Origin: an uncultured bacterium
GTDB taxonomy: Bacteria; Myxococcota_A; UBA9042; PHBI01
Assembly (NCBI GenBank): GCA_938040325.1
Contig: CALHXW010000053.1
Span: forward strand, 1-63,012
Direction: 5' to 3'
Length of the DNA stretch: 63,012 nucleotides
In this document: positions 30,610 to 39,440 of the stretch, in pieces
Layout of the letters: every line of letters begins with the position of its first letter
Position numbering within the stretch: the stretch's first letter is position 1
The notes under the pieces: model-generated
What the model was told of the DNA's origin: nothing
The model's input: only the letters and a program-made list of their open reading frames with translations
Database searches by the model: none
Translations under genes and position numbers: made by a program

Positions 30610-30711
30610 GCAGCCACGTCCGCGTGCTCAGCCTACACACCGAGCCCGGACGGCCAAGGCTCGCGCGGCCGGTTGATCACGCCCCGTTGCCGGCCTCTGG
30701 TCGAGACAGGG

Positions 30712-30888
30712 CTGGGCCCAAGACAGGCGCTCTCTTCGAGCGAGGCGAACGCACCGGCGCTTGCCAGCAGTGTCGGTCGAACGAAGGCCCTGCCAGCAGC
30801 GTCGAGTTCGTGTGAGCACAGCGAACGACGCCGCTGGCAAGTGCATCGCGGACGTCGCAGCTGGAAAGAGCGCTTGTTTTGGGACTCG
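30712..30888. repeat. Family 1 hairpin element, degenerate copy
   Basis: 177 bp with ends CTGGGCCCAAGACAGGCGCT and AGCGCTTGTTTTGGGACTCG, a worn version of the 181-bp family 1 element. The inner stem (GCCAGCAG.../...GCTGGCAAGTGCATCGC) is still visible. It lies in a 366-bp gap (30610-30975) between convergent genes that otherwise shows nothing. Confidence 0.65.
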
Positions 30889-30975
30889 AGGACTTGTCGA
30901 GACGGGCGGCAACCTCCCGTCTCGAAGCCCCGGTGACCACCCGCTCATGCGGACGCGCGAAGGTCGTGCTGCTCG

Positions 30976-31488
30976 TCAGTCGACGTTGTGGATCCACGAC
31001 CGAATCGCATTGATCTCTTTCTTCCAGGTCGAGTCGTTGAGCCTCACCGCGATGAACTGGTCAAAGAGCGCATCGAGGATGTCCTCCATCTCCTCCATGA
31101 GGAAGAAGCGCTCGTAGAGCTGATCGTCATCCTCGCGGGAGAGCAGAGCCGGCAGCTTCACGCTTGAGAGCCCGATGTTGTCGGCCTTGACGGTCGCGCC
31201 CCACTGCTTCTGCTCGACGATCACTCGCAGACGCGCCTCGGTGACGAGCTTGCCGGTCAGCAGCGCAGCTCGCGCCTCGTCGGTGTCGGTCGGGTTTTCG
31301 GCTTTGACGACGTTGCTTTCCTTGAGGTCGCCTTGAGCCTCGAGGGTGAGCTTTGCGTCAAACCAAACCTCGACGGTGTTGTCGTCGATCTTGAAGAGCC
31401 CTTCGCGGGTGTCGCTGCGGTACCACAGCCACGTGAGGAACTCGCGTCCAAGAAAGCTCGTGTAGTTAATGCGGTTGATCAGGTCCAT
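30976..31488 (-). CDS. RdgC-like protein, C-terminal-type subunit
   Basis: 170 residues beginning MDLINRINYTSFLGREFLTWLWYRSD. The LGxEFLTWLW and VEVWFDAKLTLE segments resemble the C-terminal portion found in RdgC-like proteins of deltaproteobacteria. It starts two bases after the stop of the upstream partner, with GGGAGG overlapping that gene's end, so the two are translated together. It may form the second half of a DNA-binding RdgC-type ring protein. Family assignment is moderate; no catalytic motif. Confidence 0.6.
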   Translation of the reverse strand: MDLINRINYTSFLGREFLTWLWYRSDTREGLFKIDDNTVEVWFDAKLTLEAQGDLKESNVVKAENPTDTDEARAALLTGKLVTEARLRVIVEQKQWGATVKADNIGLSSVKLPALLSREDDDQLYERFFLMEEMEDILDALFDQFIAVRLNDSTWKKEINAIRSWIHNVD

Positions 31489-31490
31489 GA

Positions 31491-32126
31491 CTACGCGCCT
31501 CCCTTGCTCGGCTGCGCCGCCATTGACGACGGCTCGATCTCAAGCGCACGAGCGATCAGACGCTCGCTCTCTTCCATGCGTTCCAGTCGCGAGTAAGGGT
31601 TCTTCTCGTAGATCTTGATCTGGAAGGTGTCTTCGAAGAGGTCCACAAAGAGCTCGTTGACCTTCTTGTTGGTCGTCCAGAACCAGAGCTCTTTACGCGG
31701 CACGTTCCACACCAAGTCGTGGGTCTTGATAGACGGCAGCACGCGCTTTTTGAGCTGGCGCTCGAGGAAGTCGCGGGTATCGTCGATCTCGGCCTTCGTC
31801 AGGCGCTCCCGCCCTTCCTTCTCACGACGCTCCGCCAGCGCTTTCTGCAGGTGAAACTTGAAGGCGGTGGCTGGCAGCCGGACCACGTCGTGACGAATGG
31901 CGGCCATGAGGTAGTCGCCCCACACGAACTTCTCGATGGTCAGCTCGGAGTCGAACGGGTCGGTGATGCTCACCCAGCCCATGCTCTCATCGTGGTCGAG
32001 CGCCAGGTCGATGTCGGTGAACGAGTTCTTGTTCATCGCATCAACGAAGGTCTCGCGAAACCCCTCAGGGACCTCGCCGTCGACGTAGTATGCGGTCGTC
32101 GTCACGTTCCCAGACAACGCGCCCAT
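31491..32126 (-). CDS. RdgC-like protein, N-terminal-type subunit
   Basis: 211 residues. The stretch from FKFHLQKALAERREKEGRER through LERQLKKRVLPSIKTHDLVW matches the central helical and beta region of RdgC, where a long Lys/Glu helix precedes the conserved LP-x(3,5)-T turn. RdgC is a ring-shaped double-stranded DNA-binding protein that limits RecA activity. Here the RdgC length (~300 residues) is spread over two genes totalling 381 residues. The C-terminal tail is short and low complexity. Confidence 0.65.
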   Translation of the reverse strand: MGALSGNVTTTAYYVDGEVPEGFRETFVDAMNKNSFTDIDLALDHDESMGWVSITDPFDSELTIEKFVWGDYLMAAIRHDVVRLPATAFKFHLQKALAERREKEGRERLTKAEIDDTRDFLERQLKKRVLPSIKTHDLVWNVPRKELWFWTTNKKVNELFVDLFEDTFQIKIYEKNPYSRLERMEESERLIARALEIEPSSMAAQPSKGGA

Positions 32127-32448
32127 AAGCAGCTCCTTCGGTCATGGCAGTCGCGCAGCGTCAACGCTGGCGCATGTGCTCCTAACCCACGCGGCGTTCT
32201 GGATAAACACCTTTGTTGGTGGCGCACGCACCGGTGCGATTCCACTCCGCAACTCATTGTTGGTCGCCCAATTCCACCGGCTCATGGTCGTGCAGACCGC
32301 GATCGCGACGCCCGCGTTGAGCACGTCACGCGCGTCATCAGATTTCTCGGTTCCCGGCAACGCTACTAGTCCTAGACTAGACGCAAGAAGCCCGCGAGAG
32401 ACTGTCTCGCGGGCTTCAAGATGGGTCGGACCCGAAGGTCGCCGGGCG
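32127..32448. other. Intergenic gap with repeat fragment and terminator
   Basis: 322 bp between the RdgC-like start and the end of the OmpA gene. About 32308-32369 (CCCGCGTTGAGCACGTCACG to the CTAG at 32366-32369) matches the end of the family 2 element at 39388-39440. CTAG recurs at 32372 and 32377. The terminator below occupies 32387-32417. Confidence 0.5.
32387..32417 (-). terminator. Terminator hairpin after the OmpA/TSP3 gene
   Basis: A perfect 13-bp stem GAAGCCCGCGAGA with complement TCTCGCGGGCTTC and a 5-nt loop. On the minus strand it is followed by TTGCGTCT, a short U-rich tail. It lies 31 bp past the OmpA stop. Confidence 0.7.
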
Positions 32449-34140
32449 CTACTCGTTGATGTTGAACTCAACGCGACGGTTCGCTGCACGCGACTCATCG
32501 GTCTTCTCAAGCATCAGCGGCTTCTCCTCGCCAAAGCCGACGGCGGTCATGCGGCCCTCGGCGATGTTGAGCGCGATGATGGCGGCGCGAACCGCGTCAG
32601 CACGCTCCTGCGAGAGCTTCTTGTTCTTCTTGGCCGAACCAACGTCGTCGGTGTGGCCCTCGATCGTGATCGACTTGATCTGCGGGTTGACCTTCAGGAC
32701 GCCTGCCACGGCCTGCACCACCGCCATACTCTCGGGCTTGATGGTGGCCTTACCGGTGTCGAAGAAGATCTTCTCGAGGATGACAATCTTGCCGGCCTCA
32801 ACCTTGGCGAGCGACTTGTCGGGGCAGCCGTCGTCGTCCTCATGGCCGTTGACCGTCTCCTTCTCAAGCGGGCACTTGTCGACGCCGTCGAGGAATCCGT
32901 CGCCATCGTTGTCGGGATCGGGGCAGCCGTCGGCGTCCTCGAAGTTGTCCTTGTCCTCGGCCTCCATCACGCAGCGGTCGTCAGCGTCAGCAACGCCGTC
33001 ACCGTCGTTGTCGGGGTCGGGGCAGCCGTCCTCGTCCTCGAACGAGTCCTTGTCCTCAGGGTCCGCTGGGCACTTGTCGGCAGCGTCGAGCACGCCGTCG
33101 CCGTCGTTGTCGTCCTCGGGGCAGCCGTCGTCGTCTTCGAAGCCGTCAGTGTCTTCCGGCTCAAGCGGGCACTTATCGACGTCGTCGACGAAGCCGTCCA
33201 TGTCCTGGTCGGTGATCACCGGCGGCGACAGCGTCGCACCGGCGAACACGCGGAACTTGGTGTTGCCGTAGCCAGTCGTGAAGCCAGAGCCACCGCCGAC
33301 GTTGAAGGCCAAGCCCGAGTCGGGCAGCGACAAGCGGCCGCCGATGACGCCCTCGAGGTGGGTGTTGTTGGCAACCGTGAAGTCCGCGCTCGCGCCGTAG
33401 ACTTCGCCGATGACCGTCAGCTGGTCTTCGATGAGGTCAAAGCCTGCACCGACCTTCCAGATCAGCTCGTTGCCGACCTCCACATCGAAGGGCAGGAAGG
33501 CGTTGTCGTCCATCCGCATGCGGTACCCGCCGTTGAGCGCGAGCATGAACGGGCCCGACTTGAAGTCGATGATGACCGTCGGCTGGATGTTGAAGCCGTC
33601 GGTGACGAACGACTCCGCGTCGCCGGTCGGGATGGTCGCACCGATCTCCAACGCGAGCCCGAAGCCGTCGTCGTCGTCCTTGCGGTTGACGATGGCGAAC
33701 TTCGGCGACAGACGAAGGTCACCGATCGCGAAACTCTCGATGGCGTCGGTGTCGAGGAGCCCGGAGGTTGTCCCTGTGAGAAACCCGGACTCGCCGGAGT
33801 TCATGACGTGAAGCGGCAGTGCGAGCCCGACGCTGACGAACTCGGCAAACGAGATCTGCCCCGTGATGTCGAGGGTGAGCCGGTCTTGGATGACCTCATG
33901 CCGCCGGTCGGTCGCGCCGCGCTCGACGAAAACCAACGCGTTCTTGCCGTAGTTGCCCCAGACGCCGACGGACCAGCGAAGGTTCTCGCCAACATCGGAC
34001 GACATCACCGTGAACAGGTCGTTGTCGTGCGCCGCAGGTCGGAAGACCTGGACGTTGACCTTGGGGTTCTCGGCGAGTGCCGGCGTGGCAAGCGCTACGC
34101 AGAGCAGCGCCGTGAGTGTGGAGGTCAGTACCCGCTTCAT
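32449..34140 (-). CDS. OmpA-family outer-membrane protein with TSP type-3 repeats
   Basis: 563 residues from the ATG at 34138-34140, which gives a clean signal peptide (MKRVLTSTLTALLCVALATPALA) and has AAGGACTAGGA upstream; earlier ATGs have no signal peptide. Residues about 25-320 are a beta-barrel-like domain. Residues about 325-440 hold five Ca-binding thrombospondin type-3 repeats (DxDxDGxxDxxDxCP). The C-terminal 110 residues are an OmpA peptidoglycan-binding domain (IFFDTGKATIKPES, IEGHTDDVGS, SQERADAVRAAI). It likely tethers the outer membrane to the cell wall. Confidence 0.93.
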   Translation of the reverse strand: MKRVLTSTLTALLCVALATPALAENPKVNVQVFRPAAHDNDLFTVMSSDVGENLRWSVGVWGNYGKNALVFVERGATDRRHEVIQDRLTLDITGQISFAEFVSVGLALPLHVMNSGESGFLTGTTSGLLDTDAIESFAIGDLRLSPKFAIVNRKDDDDGFGLALEIGATIPTGDAESFVTDGFNIQPTVIIDFKSGPFMLALNGGYRMRMDDNAFLPFDVEVGNELIWKVGAGFDLIEDQLTVIGEVYGASADFTVANNTHLEGVIGGRLSLPDSGLAFNVGGGSGFTTGYGNTKFRVFAGATLSPPVITDQDMDGFVDDVDKCPLEPEDTDGFEDDDGCPEDDNDGDGVLDAADKCPADPEDKDSFEDEDGCPDPDNDGDGVADADDRCVMEAEDKDNFEDADGCPDPDNDGDGFLDGVDKCPLEKETVNGHEDDDGCPDKSLAKVEAGKIVILEKIFFDTGKATIKPESMAVVQAVAGVLKVNPQIKSITIEGHTDDVGSAKKNKKLSQERADAVRAAIIALNIAEGRMTAVGFGEEKPLMLEKTDESRAANRRVEFNINE

Positions 34141-34425
34141 GAGTCCTAGTCCTTGCCCGGATGTTCGTTTGCTTGAGCGTCGAATTGAACCGTCGCGCCA
34201 GTGCCTAACTGCATGAAATGATTGCAGATAGGAGGCTTCGTGCGGAGACGATAGCAGGCAATGGCCCAACCGACAACCCCATCCAGCGTCGCAGCGGCCT
34301 ATCATGCGATCGAAGGGGACTTTCCGAGGCCTGATCGCGACGCGATTTTGGACCTCATCGAGAGGGTGTCGGCAGCGGCAGTGCCCTGGCTCAGGCCACC
34401 AAGCGGCTGGGCGAGGCGAATGCAC

Positions 34426-35238
34426 TCACCTCGCGGCCCCCAGCGCTGCTATGAGCGCTGCCGGGTCGACGTCCCGCGGCAGGAAGAAGCCGCGCTCCCA
34501 AGCGCGGTGGAGGCGGTCCGTGTAGCGGCGAGATAACCCCTTCGAGAGGCGAACGATCTCGCCCGGCGGTTGGTCCAGGCGAGGCGCGAGCCGTTCGATC
34601 CGCTCGATGAACGCTGGACCCTCGTAGCGTGTGGGCAGCTCGGACTCAGCGACGGCAGCTAAGAGCGTGTCCACCTCAGAGGCGTCGATGGCGCGGTACC
34701 AGAGCGTGGCAGCGGTCTGCCGGCGCAGGTAGCGCGCATCAGCGTCGGAGAGGTCCTGCGTCGGTACAACGGACTCAAGGCGCGCGGCCAAGAGCGCGAG
34801 GCGGCAACGCATCGGCAGCACCCCGATGCCGGCACAGAGCAGCGCGTCACCGTCCGTCTGGCTTGCCCAAGCGTCGTCTTCGAGCGCGCCCGAGAGCCGC
34901 AGCTTGAGCGTTCGCTCGGGTGGAAAGGGCGTCGGGCTGGCGAGGGCGCTGGCGAGTACCTCGGTGCTCTTCTCGACGACGGTCGCGTCGCCGAGCTGCC
35001 AGCGGCGATCGAACCAGGCTCTATCCCACGTGGGATCGGCCTGCGAGCTAGCCGCTGAGTAGAAGTTGAAGTCAGCATCCAGCGCCACGTGTGGCGGCAC
35101 GGCGCTCCGGCCACGGGCCTTGCGGTCTTGGCGGACGTACGACGGCTTGAACCCCGGCCTCGGCCGGCACAGCGCGTAAGCGTGGACACTGTGATTCCAG
35201 CTGGGATCGGTCGTCGGGTCGATGGCGAGTGAACTCAT
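34426..35238 (-). CDS. Conserved-type hypothetical protein
   Basis: 270 residues beginning MSSLAIDPTTDPSWNHSVHAYALCRPRPG. No signal peptide or membrane segment. The N-terminal 130 residues look beta-rich (TLKLRLSGALEDDAW), and the C-terminal 140 are helical, including YLRRQTAATLWYRAIDASEVDTLL. The codon usage fits the neighbours, and the frame is far longer than expected by chance. No family recognised. Confidence 0.6.
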   Translation of the reverse strand: MSSLAIDPTTDPSWNHSVHAYALCRPRPGFKPSYVRQDRKARGRSAVPPHVALDADFNFYSAASSQADPTWDRAWFDRRWQLGDATVVEKSTEVLASALASPTPFPPERTLKLRLSGALEDDAWASQTDGDALLCAGIGVLPMRCRLALLAARLESVVPTQDLSDADARYLRRQTAATLWYRAIDASEVDTLLAAVAESELPTRYEGPAFIERIERLAPRLDQPPGEIVRLSKGLSRRYTDRLHRAWERGFFLPRDVDPAALIAALGAAR

Positions 35239-35310
35239 GCTTGTGGCACTCGCCCAGTGGACACGCCCGCGTCAAGCGGCGCGCTTCGCTTCGTCCCAGA
35301 AAACCGCACC

Positions 35311-35441
35311 GCCAGCGACGTCCATGCGTTCGCTTCGCTTACCTGAACTCGACGATGCATGCATCGCCGTCGTCCGGCGGACGTCGCTAGCAAGCGCATC
35401 GCCTTCGCCTCGCGCGAAAACAGCGCTTGATTTGGGACTAG
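35311..35441. repeat. Family 1 hairpin element, left-truncated
   Basis: Starts in the left arm (GCCAGCGACGTCC) and ends with CAGCGCTTGATTTGGGACTAG at 35441. It lacks the first ~40 bp of the family. Its terminal CTAG (35438-35441) is the first CTAG of the next copy. Confidence 0.65.
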
Positions 35442-35618
35442 CCCCAAAACAAGCGCTCTTTCCGGCTGCGGCTTTGGCGATGCCCTCGCCAGCGACGTCC
35501 ATGCGCTCGCTTCGCTCACCTGAACTCGACGATGCACGCATCGCCTTCGTCCAGCGGACGCCGCTGGCAAGCACATCGCCTTCGCCTCGCGCGAAAACAG
35601 CGCTTGATTTGGGACTAG
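35438..35618. repeat. Family 1 hairpin element, complete copy
   Basis: 181 bp from CTAGCCCCAAAACAAGCGCT to AGCGCTTGATTTGGGACTAG. The terminal CTAG on the right supplies the TAG stop (minus strand, 35615-35617) of the M74 endopeptidase gene. Internal arms (GCCAGCGACGTCC and complement) fold into a hairpin. Confidence 0.8.
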
Positions 35619-37531
35619 CGCCCTTCGGGAAACTTGGCGGTGTCGCTCGGAACGGTCGTGAAGTCGACCAGGTCCTTGTTCTTTCGCCACCAGCTCGTCC
35701 AGTGCCGGTGGTTGTTGCGCTGGGTGCGCCATCGCGGATTGACTGCGTGACCCGTGATCTCGCTCAGGACGTGGACGGCGTTCGCGCTCGCCCGAGCATC
35801 TCGCGCGTTGATTGCGCGGATGAGGCTATCGATGCCGCGCGGCGACCGACCCTTGTCCGAGATGTAGTGGCCTCGGTCTTGGAAGCCACGCAGCTGCCAG
35901 TCAAGCCAGGTCTTGTCACCGTGTTCTCTGACGAAGCGCTGCCAGCGACGGACGACTGGCCGGCGCAGTCGCTGCGAGCCGAACCCGAGCTTACCGGCGC
36001 GGATCTTCTGGTTGGTTAGCGCCACGAGCGCGTCGTGAGCTGCGAGTCGCACCTTGGCAGAGTCGCTCTCGAGCAGCGTGACAAGCGGCGCAAGACATGG
36101 TTCGCGCCCGTACCTTGCGAGGATCGTGGAGGCGCTGGTCATGAGCTCATCACGCTTCTTGAGCTTCGTGTGCAGCGCTCCTGGTGCTCTGGAGACAACA
36201 CGCAGCGCGATCGGGAGCGTCTCGGGATGGTCGAGTTCGACCAGCGTGTCCATCAGGCGGAGCGCCCAGCGTGGGTCAACCGCTTGCGCAAGTGCTTCAC
36301 CAAGTCCGACGACGACCTCAGGCGCACGGATCTTCGAGAGTGCTGCCAGCGTGGCGCTGCGCGTGGGTCCTGCTGGGCGGGCGAGGCGTCTCAGCAGGCT
36401 TGGCACCGCATCGACTGCCGCGATCGCTCCGAGTTTTTCGACGGCCTGCCGCTCCAATCCTTTGTCGCCGAGCTCAAGCACCGCAAGCAGCTCGCTCACT
36501 CGCCGATCATAGGGGGCGTCGCCGAGATCCAACCACTCGCGCACGGGTCCCCAGTTGTGGCAGCCGTGGAGCCGGTCTTCGTCCGAGCAATAGATCCGAA
36601 CGTGGAAGTGGTCTGCGTGCGGGTTGGAGTCCGATGGCTGGTGAAGCACTGCGTCAAGGCGTTCGACCTCCTCGTCGGGCACGCCGATACGGGCGGCCTC
36701 TGCGAGCATCTTGGTCTTGAGCCAGTCGGCGATAAAGATGTACTGAACCCGCGCACCGGGAGCGGCTACCAGCGCGCGGACGAGCTCGAGGTTGCGCGCC
36801 GGGTCAAAGCGATACCGTCCGTTGGACGTGGTCCCGTCGGGTTCATGGTGCATCATTGCCGGCGGGTTGATCGGCACGTTTCGCTTCGTATCGTGGGCGA
36901 AGATACCGAGGTCGACATCGCGACCTGCACGATGCGAGACGCTCCATGGGATCTTGCCTCCGGTTCGAAAGCCCATGTTGCCGACGACGACGACCGTGCC
37001 CGGGAACGCCGCCGCAACCCGTTCGGAGGCGTGCTTCACCAGCGAGATGAGTTCGTCGGTGCCGTAGTTGGTTTTGCGGCTGCGCATGTGTTTGAAGATG
37101 CGGAAGCCCTTGCCCTCGTACGGCAGCTTCACACCACCGACCAGCGAGCCGGCGCTCGTTGCTCCAACGCTAAGCGAGCGGGCTGGAGTGCTAAGAAGTC
37201 GCCTCGCATCCGCCTTCGTCACAACGACCGTCGGCTCCAGCGCAGCAGGGGGGCCCGAGTCGACGCTTGGGGGTGGGGAGCTCGGAGTCTTCGCCGCTTC
37301 GTCGGTGGGACCAGCGTCCGCTTGGCTGCGCGTAGGCACGCCTGCGTCGCCAGGCTGCGGCACATCGGTCGTTGCAGCGGGCGGGTCGGGCGTACTCGTC
37401 GGCGACGTTCCGTCCGGTGTGTCCGGATCTGTTGCGTCTGGGGCCGGCGCCGCGATCGCGCCGAACGAGCAGGCTCCGATTAGCACCAGCACCGAAATAG
37501 CGCTGCAACTTCGTAGGGTCGATCGTCTCAT
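35615..37531 (-). CDS. M74 (MepA-type) murein endopeptidase lipoprotein with HEAT-like repeats
   Basis: 638 residues from the ATG at 37529-37531. The lipobox VLIGAC ends the signal peptide, and a Pro/Asp/Thr-rich linker follows. Residues about 130-360 match penicillin-insensitive murein endopeptidase: SVSHRAGRDVDLG carries the His and Asp ligands and HADHFHVRIYC the HxH. MepA proteins are about 275 residues; here ~270 further residues contain helical HEAT-like repeats (ARPAGPTRSATLAALSKI). Likely a zinc D,D-endopeptidase cutting peptidoglycan cross-links, tethered by its lipid and perhaps regulated through the repeats. Its stop codon lies in a repeat end. Confidence 0.88.
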   Translation of the reverse strand: MRRSTLRSCSAISVLVLIGACSFGAIAAPAPDATDPDTPDGTSPTSTPDPPAATTDVPQPGDAGVPTRSQADAGPTDEAAKTPSSPPPSVDSGPPAALEPTVVVTKADARRLLSTPARSLSVGATSAGSLVGGVKLPYEGKGFRIFKHMRSRKTNYGTDELISLVKHASERVAAAFPGTVVVVGNMGFRTGGKIPWSVSHRAGRDVDLGIFAHDTKRNVPINPPAMMHHEPDGTTSNGRYRFDPARNLELVRALVAAPGARVQYIFIADWLKTKMLAEAARIGVPDEEVERLDAVLHQPSDSNPHADHFHVRIYCSDEDRLHGCHNWGPVREWLDLGDAPYDRRVSELLAVLELGDKGLERQAVEKLGAIAAVDAVPSLLRRLARPAGPTRSATLAALSKIRAPEVVVGLGEALAQAVDPRWALRLMDTLVELDHPETLPIALRVVSRAPGALHTKLKKRDELMTSASTILARYGREPCLAPLVTLLESDSAKVRLAAHDALVALTNQKIRAGKLGFGSQRLRRPVVRRWQRFVREHGDKTWLDWQLRGFQDRGHYISDKGRSPRGIDSLIRAINARDARASANAVHVLSEITGHAVNPRWRTQRNNHRHWTSWWRKNKDLVDFTTVPSDTAKFPEGR

Positions 37532-38039
37532 GCTCTCAGGCGGGCCTCCAAACCGATGCTCACAGAACAGACCCCCGTGTGCTCTTGTTCCAGCGGGCTT
37601 CTGCGCGCGCATCTTTTCCGAGATTCGGTGGGGTTTGTCGAGTCGTTCCTGCGCGAATCGGCGTGCATCGGAGGCGGCTGGTCGTCGCCAGGTTCAGCAC
37701 GGCCGCGCGCGAGTTGGTTCGGGCTGACTCCGCCGAGTTTCTCATAGAGCGCGCGGTCGCTGGTCGGTCGACACCGCATCGCCTTTGTCAAAAAAGATTC
37801 CGCTCGGGCGACAGGCGAAATCGCCCAAACCTCGTTCGAGTCAGTTTTTTCGCGGTTGAGAGCAGCCGTTCGTTCATTCGAAATTTCTGGTTGACACCCA
37901 ATAGCCCCCATGGAAACGTTGCGGCGAGGCTGGCTAAAGGCTTCACCACACCGCGAATCCACCGACGATCATCGCCCGAACACACCGTCACCTGCGTGTT
38001 CGACGATGGCACAGTTGTGCCTAACAAGAGGAAGGTTTG
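37532..38039. other. Intergenic stretch becoming AT-richer to the right
   Basis: 508 bp between divergent genes. From about 37780 the sequence is richer in A/T (runs of A and T) than the rest of the window, as is the gene that follows. TTGACA at 37892-37897 could be a -35 box for that gene, but the -10 is poor. No other feature was seen. Confidence 0.4.
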
Positions 38040-38228
38040 ATGGGTTATTCTCCTGTCACGAAAAGCAAAGTTGCCGAGTCATTCTTCTGCAAGTTCCTCA
38101 ATAGGGACGTTCAGAAAACCGACTGTATCGACGACTACGTCAATGCTAACTCGCTCAATATTCGGCACTCGCCATGCTTTAAGTGCTCAAATGGATTAAA
38201 AGTTCGGATCGAGTACGCGAACAGCTAG
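38040..38228 (+). CDS. AT-rich small Cys-containing protein
   Basis: 62 residues, MGYSPVTKSKVAESFF to RIEYANS. The ATG has an excellent ribosome-binding site (AGAGGAAGG, four bases upstream), and a strong terminator follows 16 bp after the stop, so the gene is very likely expressed. It has three spaced Cys groups (FFCKF, TDCIDDY, PCFKCSNG); the CxxC could bind zinc. Codon use is clearly more AT-rich than elsewhere, which suggests acquisition from another genome. It sits just before a tRNA gene, a common integration site. Function unknown. Confidence 0.75.
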   Translation: MGYSPVTKSKVAESFFCKFLNRDVQKTDCIDDYVNANSLNIRHSPCFKCSNGLKVRIEYANS

Positions 38229-38245
38229 CACGATTCAGCCGAACA

Positions 38246-38275
38246 AAGGCTCCGCTGCTGCGGGGCCTTTTTTTT
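38246..38275 (+). terminator. Intrinsic terminator of the small AT-rich gene
   Basis: A 10-bp stem (AAGGCTCCGC paired with GCGGGGCCTT, one G-U) with a TGCT loop, followed by a run of eight T. It lies between the small gene and the tRNA. Confidence 0.9.
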
Positions 38276-38280
38276 GCTCA

Positions 38281-38364
38281 GCCGGGATGGCGAAATTGGT
38301 AGACGCAGGGGACTTAAAATCCCCCGGCCGTAAGGCCGTGCGGGTTCGATTCCCGCTCCCGGTA
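38281..38364 (+). tRNA. tRNA-Leu (anticodon UAA)
   Basis: 84 nt with a complete cloverleaf: acceptor GCCGGGA/TCCCGGT (first pair G-U), anticodon arm GGGGA-CTTAAAA-TCCCC with TAA, a long class II variable arm GGCCGTAAGGCC, and T-arm GCGGGTTCGATTCCCGC. CCA is not encoded (the sequence continues CCG), so it must be added enzymatically. It immediately follows a terminator. Confidence 0.95.
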
Positions 38365-38501
38365 CCGCACACAGCGCGGCCACTACAGCAGAAGACGAGC
38401 CGTCCTTTCGCTGCCTTAGCGCTCGCGCTGCGCGGAAACGCGGCTCTTGGACGCGCGTGAGGTGTGCCGCGCGGGCGCCGAGCGAGCAGGAACCTCAACA
38501 C

Positions 38502-38665
38502 TAGCAGTGTTCGGGGAAATGCGGGTCCAGGGGCGCAGCTCCTGTTGATCTCAAGATCACTCAGGAGCTGCGCCCCCGCAACCCGCGTTGTGTTTCCTCT
38601 CGTTCATCACACCAGCGGCACACCTCGCTGCGTCCCAGCATCCGCATTTCCCCGAGCGCTGCTGG
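38502..38665. repeat. Family 2 hairpin element
   Basis: 164 bp. The ends CTAGCAGTGTTCGGGG and CCCCGAGCGCTGCTGG form a 24-bp inverted repeat with three mismatches, running on through AAATGCGG. Inside is a perfect 15-bp stem GGGGCGCAGCTCCTG (38530-38544) with 38562-38576. No gene inside. Confidence 0.75.
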
Positions 38666-39057
38666 GCGCCTGGGCCGCCGATGCCCAAGGGTCTCACTCT
38701 TGGCGGTTGTCCAAAGAGTTCGGCGGCTTCGGCAGGTGGCGCGCACGCCGGGCGCGCGAAACGGGGGTTCGGTCGTCAGCCGAACATCGGCCAACGACGG
38801 TGCGCGTCTTGGGGCATGACGCGGCCCGCCAGCGATATTGACGCCGTGCGTCATATTGGGAACTTCGTGCAGTTAGCGCACCGACGGCATGGCAGAAGGT
38901 CCGGAAAATGCCTCCTGCGTCACGTTTGTGACGCAATGTGTCATTCTCCGGGCCGGAAACTGAACGAGTGCTCATTCATTGTCTCTCGGTGCGTCACACG
39001 ATCTGACGGGCCACCCGTGGCTCAGACACGGTGATGGGTTTGGCTTGGAGCGACGGT
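38666..39057. other. Non-coding stretch with a TGCGTCAC palindrome
   Basis: No coding frame is convincing. A perfect inverted repeat TGCGTCAC-GTTT-GTGACGCA lies at 38916-38935, and TGCGTCA-like half-sites recur at about 38859 (GTGCGTCATATTG) and 38990 (GTGCGTCACAC). Confidence 0.45.
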
Positions 39058-39251
39058 ACGCTCCGCGGCGCTGTGCGGATTCTGGGGCAATGGGAGGTTT
39101 GCCGCTGGGGCAGCCAACGAGAGGAAACCTCACCACAGGTCGCAGGGACACAGTCCCTGAGTGACCTCGAGATCGACAGGAGCTGCGCCCGTGGACCCGC
39201 GTTGAGCGCATCGTGAAGTCATCAGGAATTGCATTCGCCGAGCGCTGCTAG
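39058..39251. repeat. Family 2 hairpin element, inverted orientation
   Basis: About 190 bp, matching the reverse complement of the 38502-38665 element: AACGAGAGGAAACC, CCTGAGTGACCTCGAGATCG, CAGGAGCTGCGCCC, GGACCCGCGTTGAGCGCATC, and the end GAGCGCTGCTAG. The left boundary is approximate. Confidence 0.6.
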
Positions 39252-39440
39252 CCCGTGCTTCTCACAAGAACTCGAGCGAGGACAGGGAGGTGCAGCACAG
39301 GTGCGGCTGGCGCGGACCACAACGCGGGTCCAGCGGCGCCGTCCCTGAGTGATCCTGAGATCGACAAGAGCTGCGCCCCTGGACCCGCGTTGAGCACATC
39401 ACGCGCGTCATCAGATTTCTCGTTTACCCGACGCTGCTAG
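39248..39440. repeat. Family 2 hairpin element joined to its neighbours
   Basis: Begins in the CTAG that ends the previous copy and ends at GACGCTGCTAG (39437-39440), which opens a family 1 copy. It contains GCGGGTCCAGCGGCGCC, CCCTGAGTGATCCTGAGATCG and GCGCCCCTGGACCCGCGTTG. The left third is divergent. Confidence 0.6.

Noticed and set aside
34261..34536. Open frame of 91 codons beginning MAQPTTPSSVAAAYHAIEGD
   Set aside because: The first ~45 residues look protein-like, but there is no good ribosome-binding site and the second half runs antisense through the end of the better supported 34426-35238 gene. It may be a gene remnant.
36035..37483. Plus-strand frame of 482 codons opposite the M74 endopeptidase gene
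   Set aside because: The minus strand carries lipobox, zinc ligands and repeats; the plus frame is low complexity with frequent Arg and Cys.
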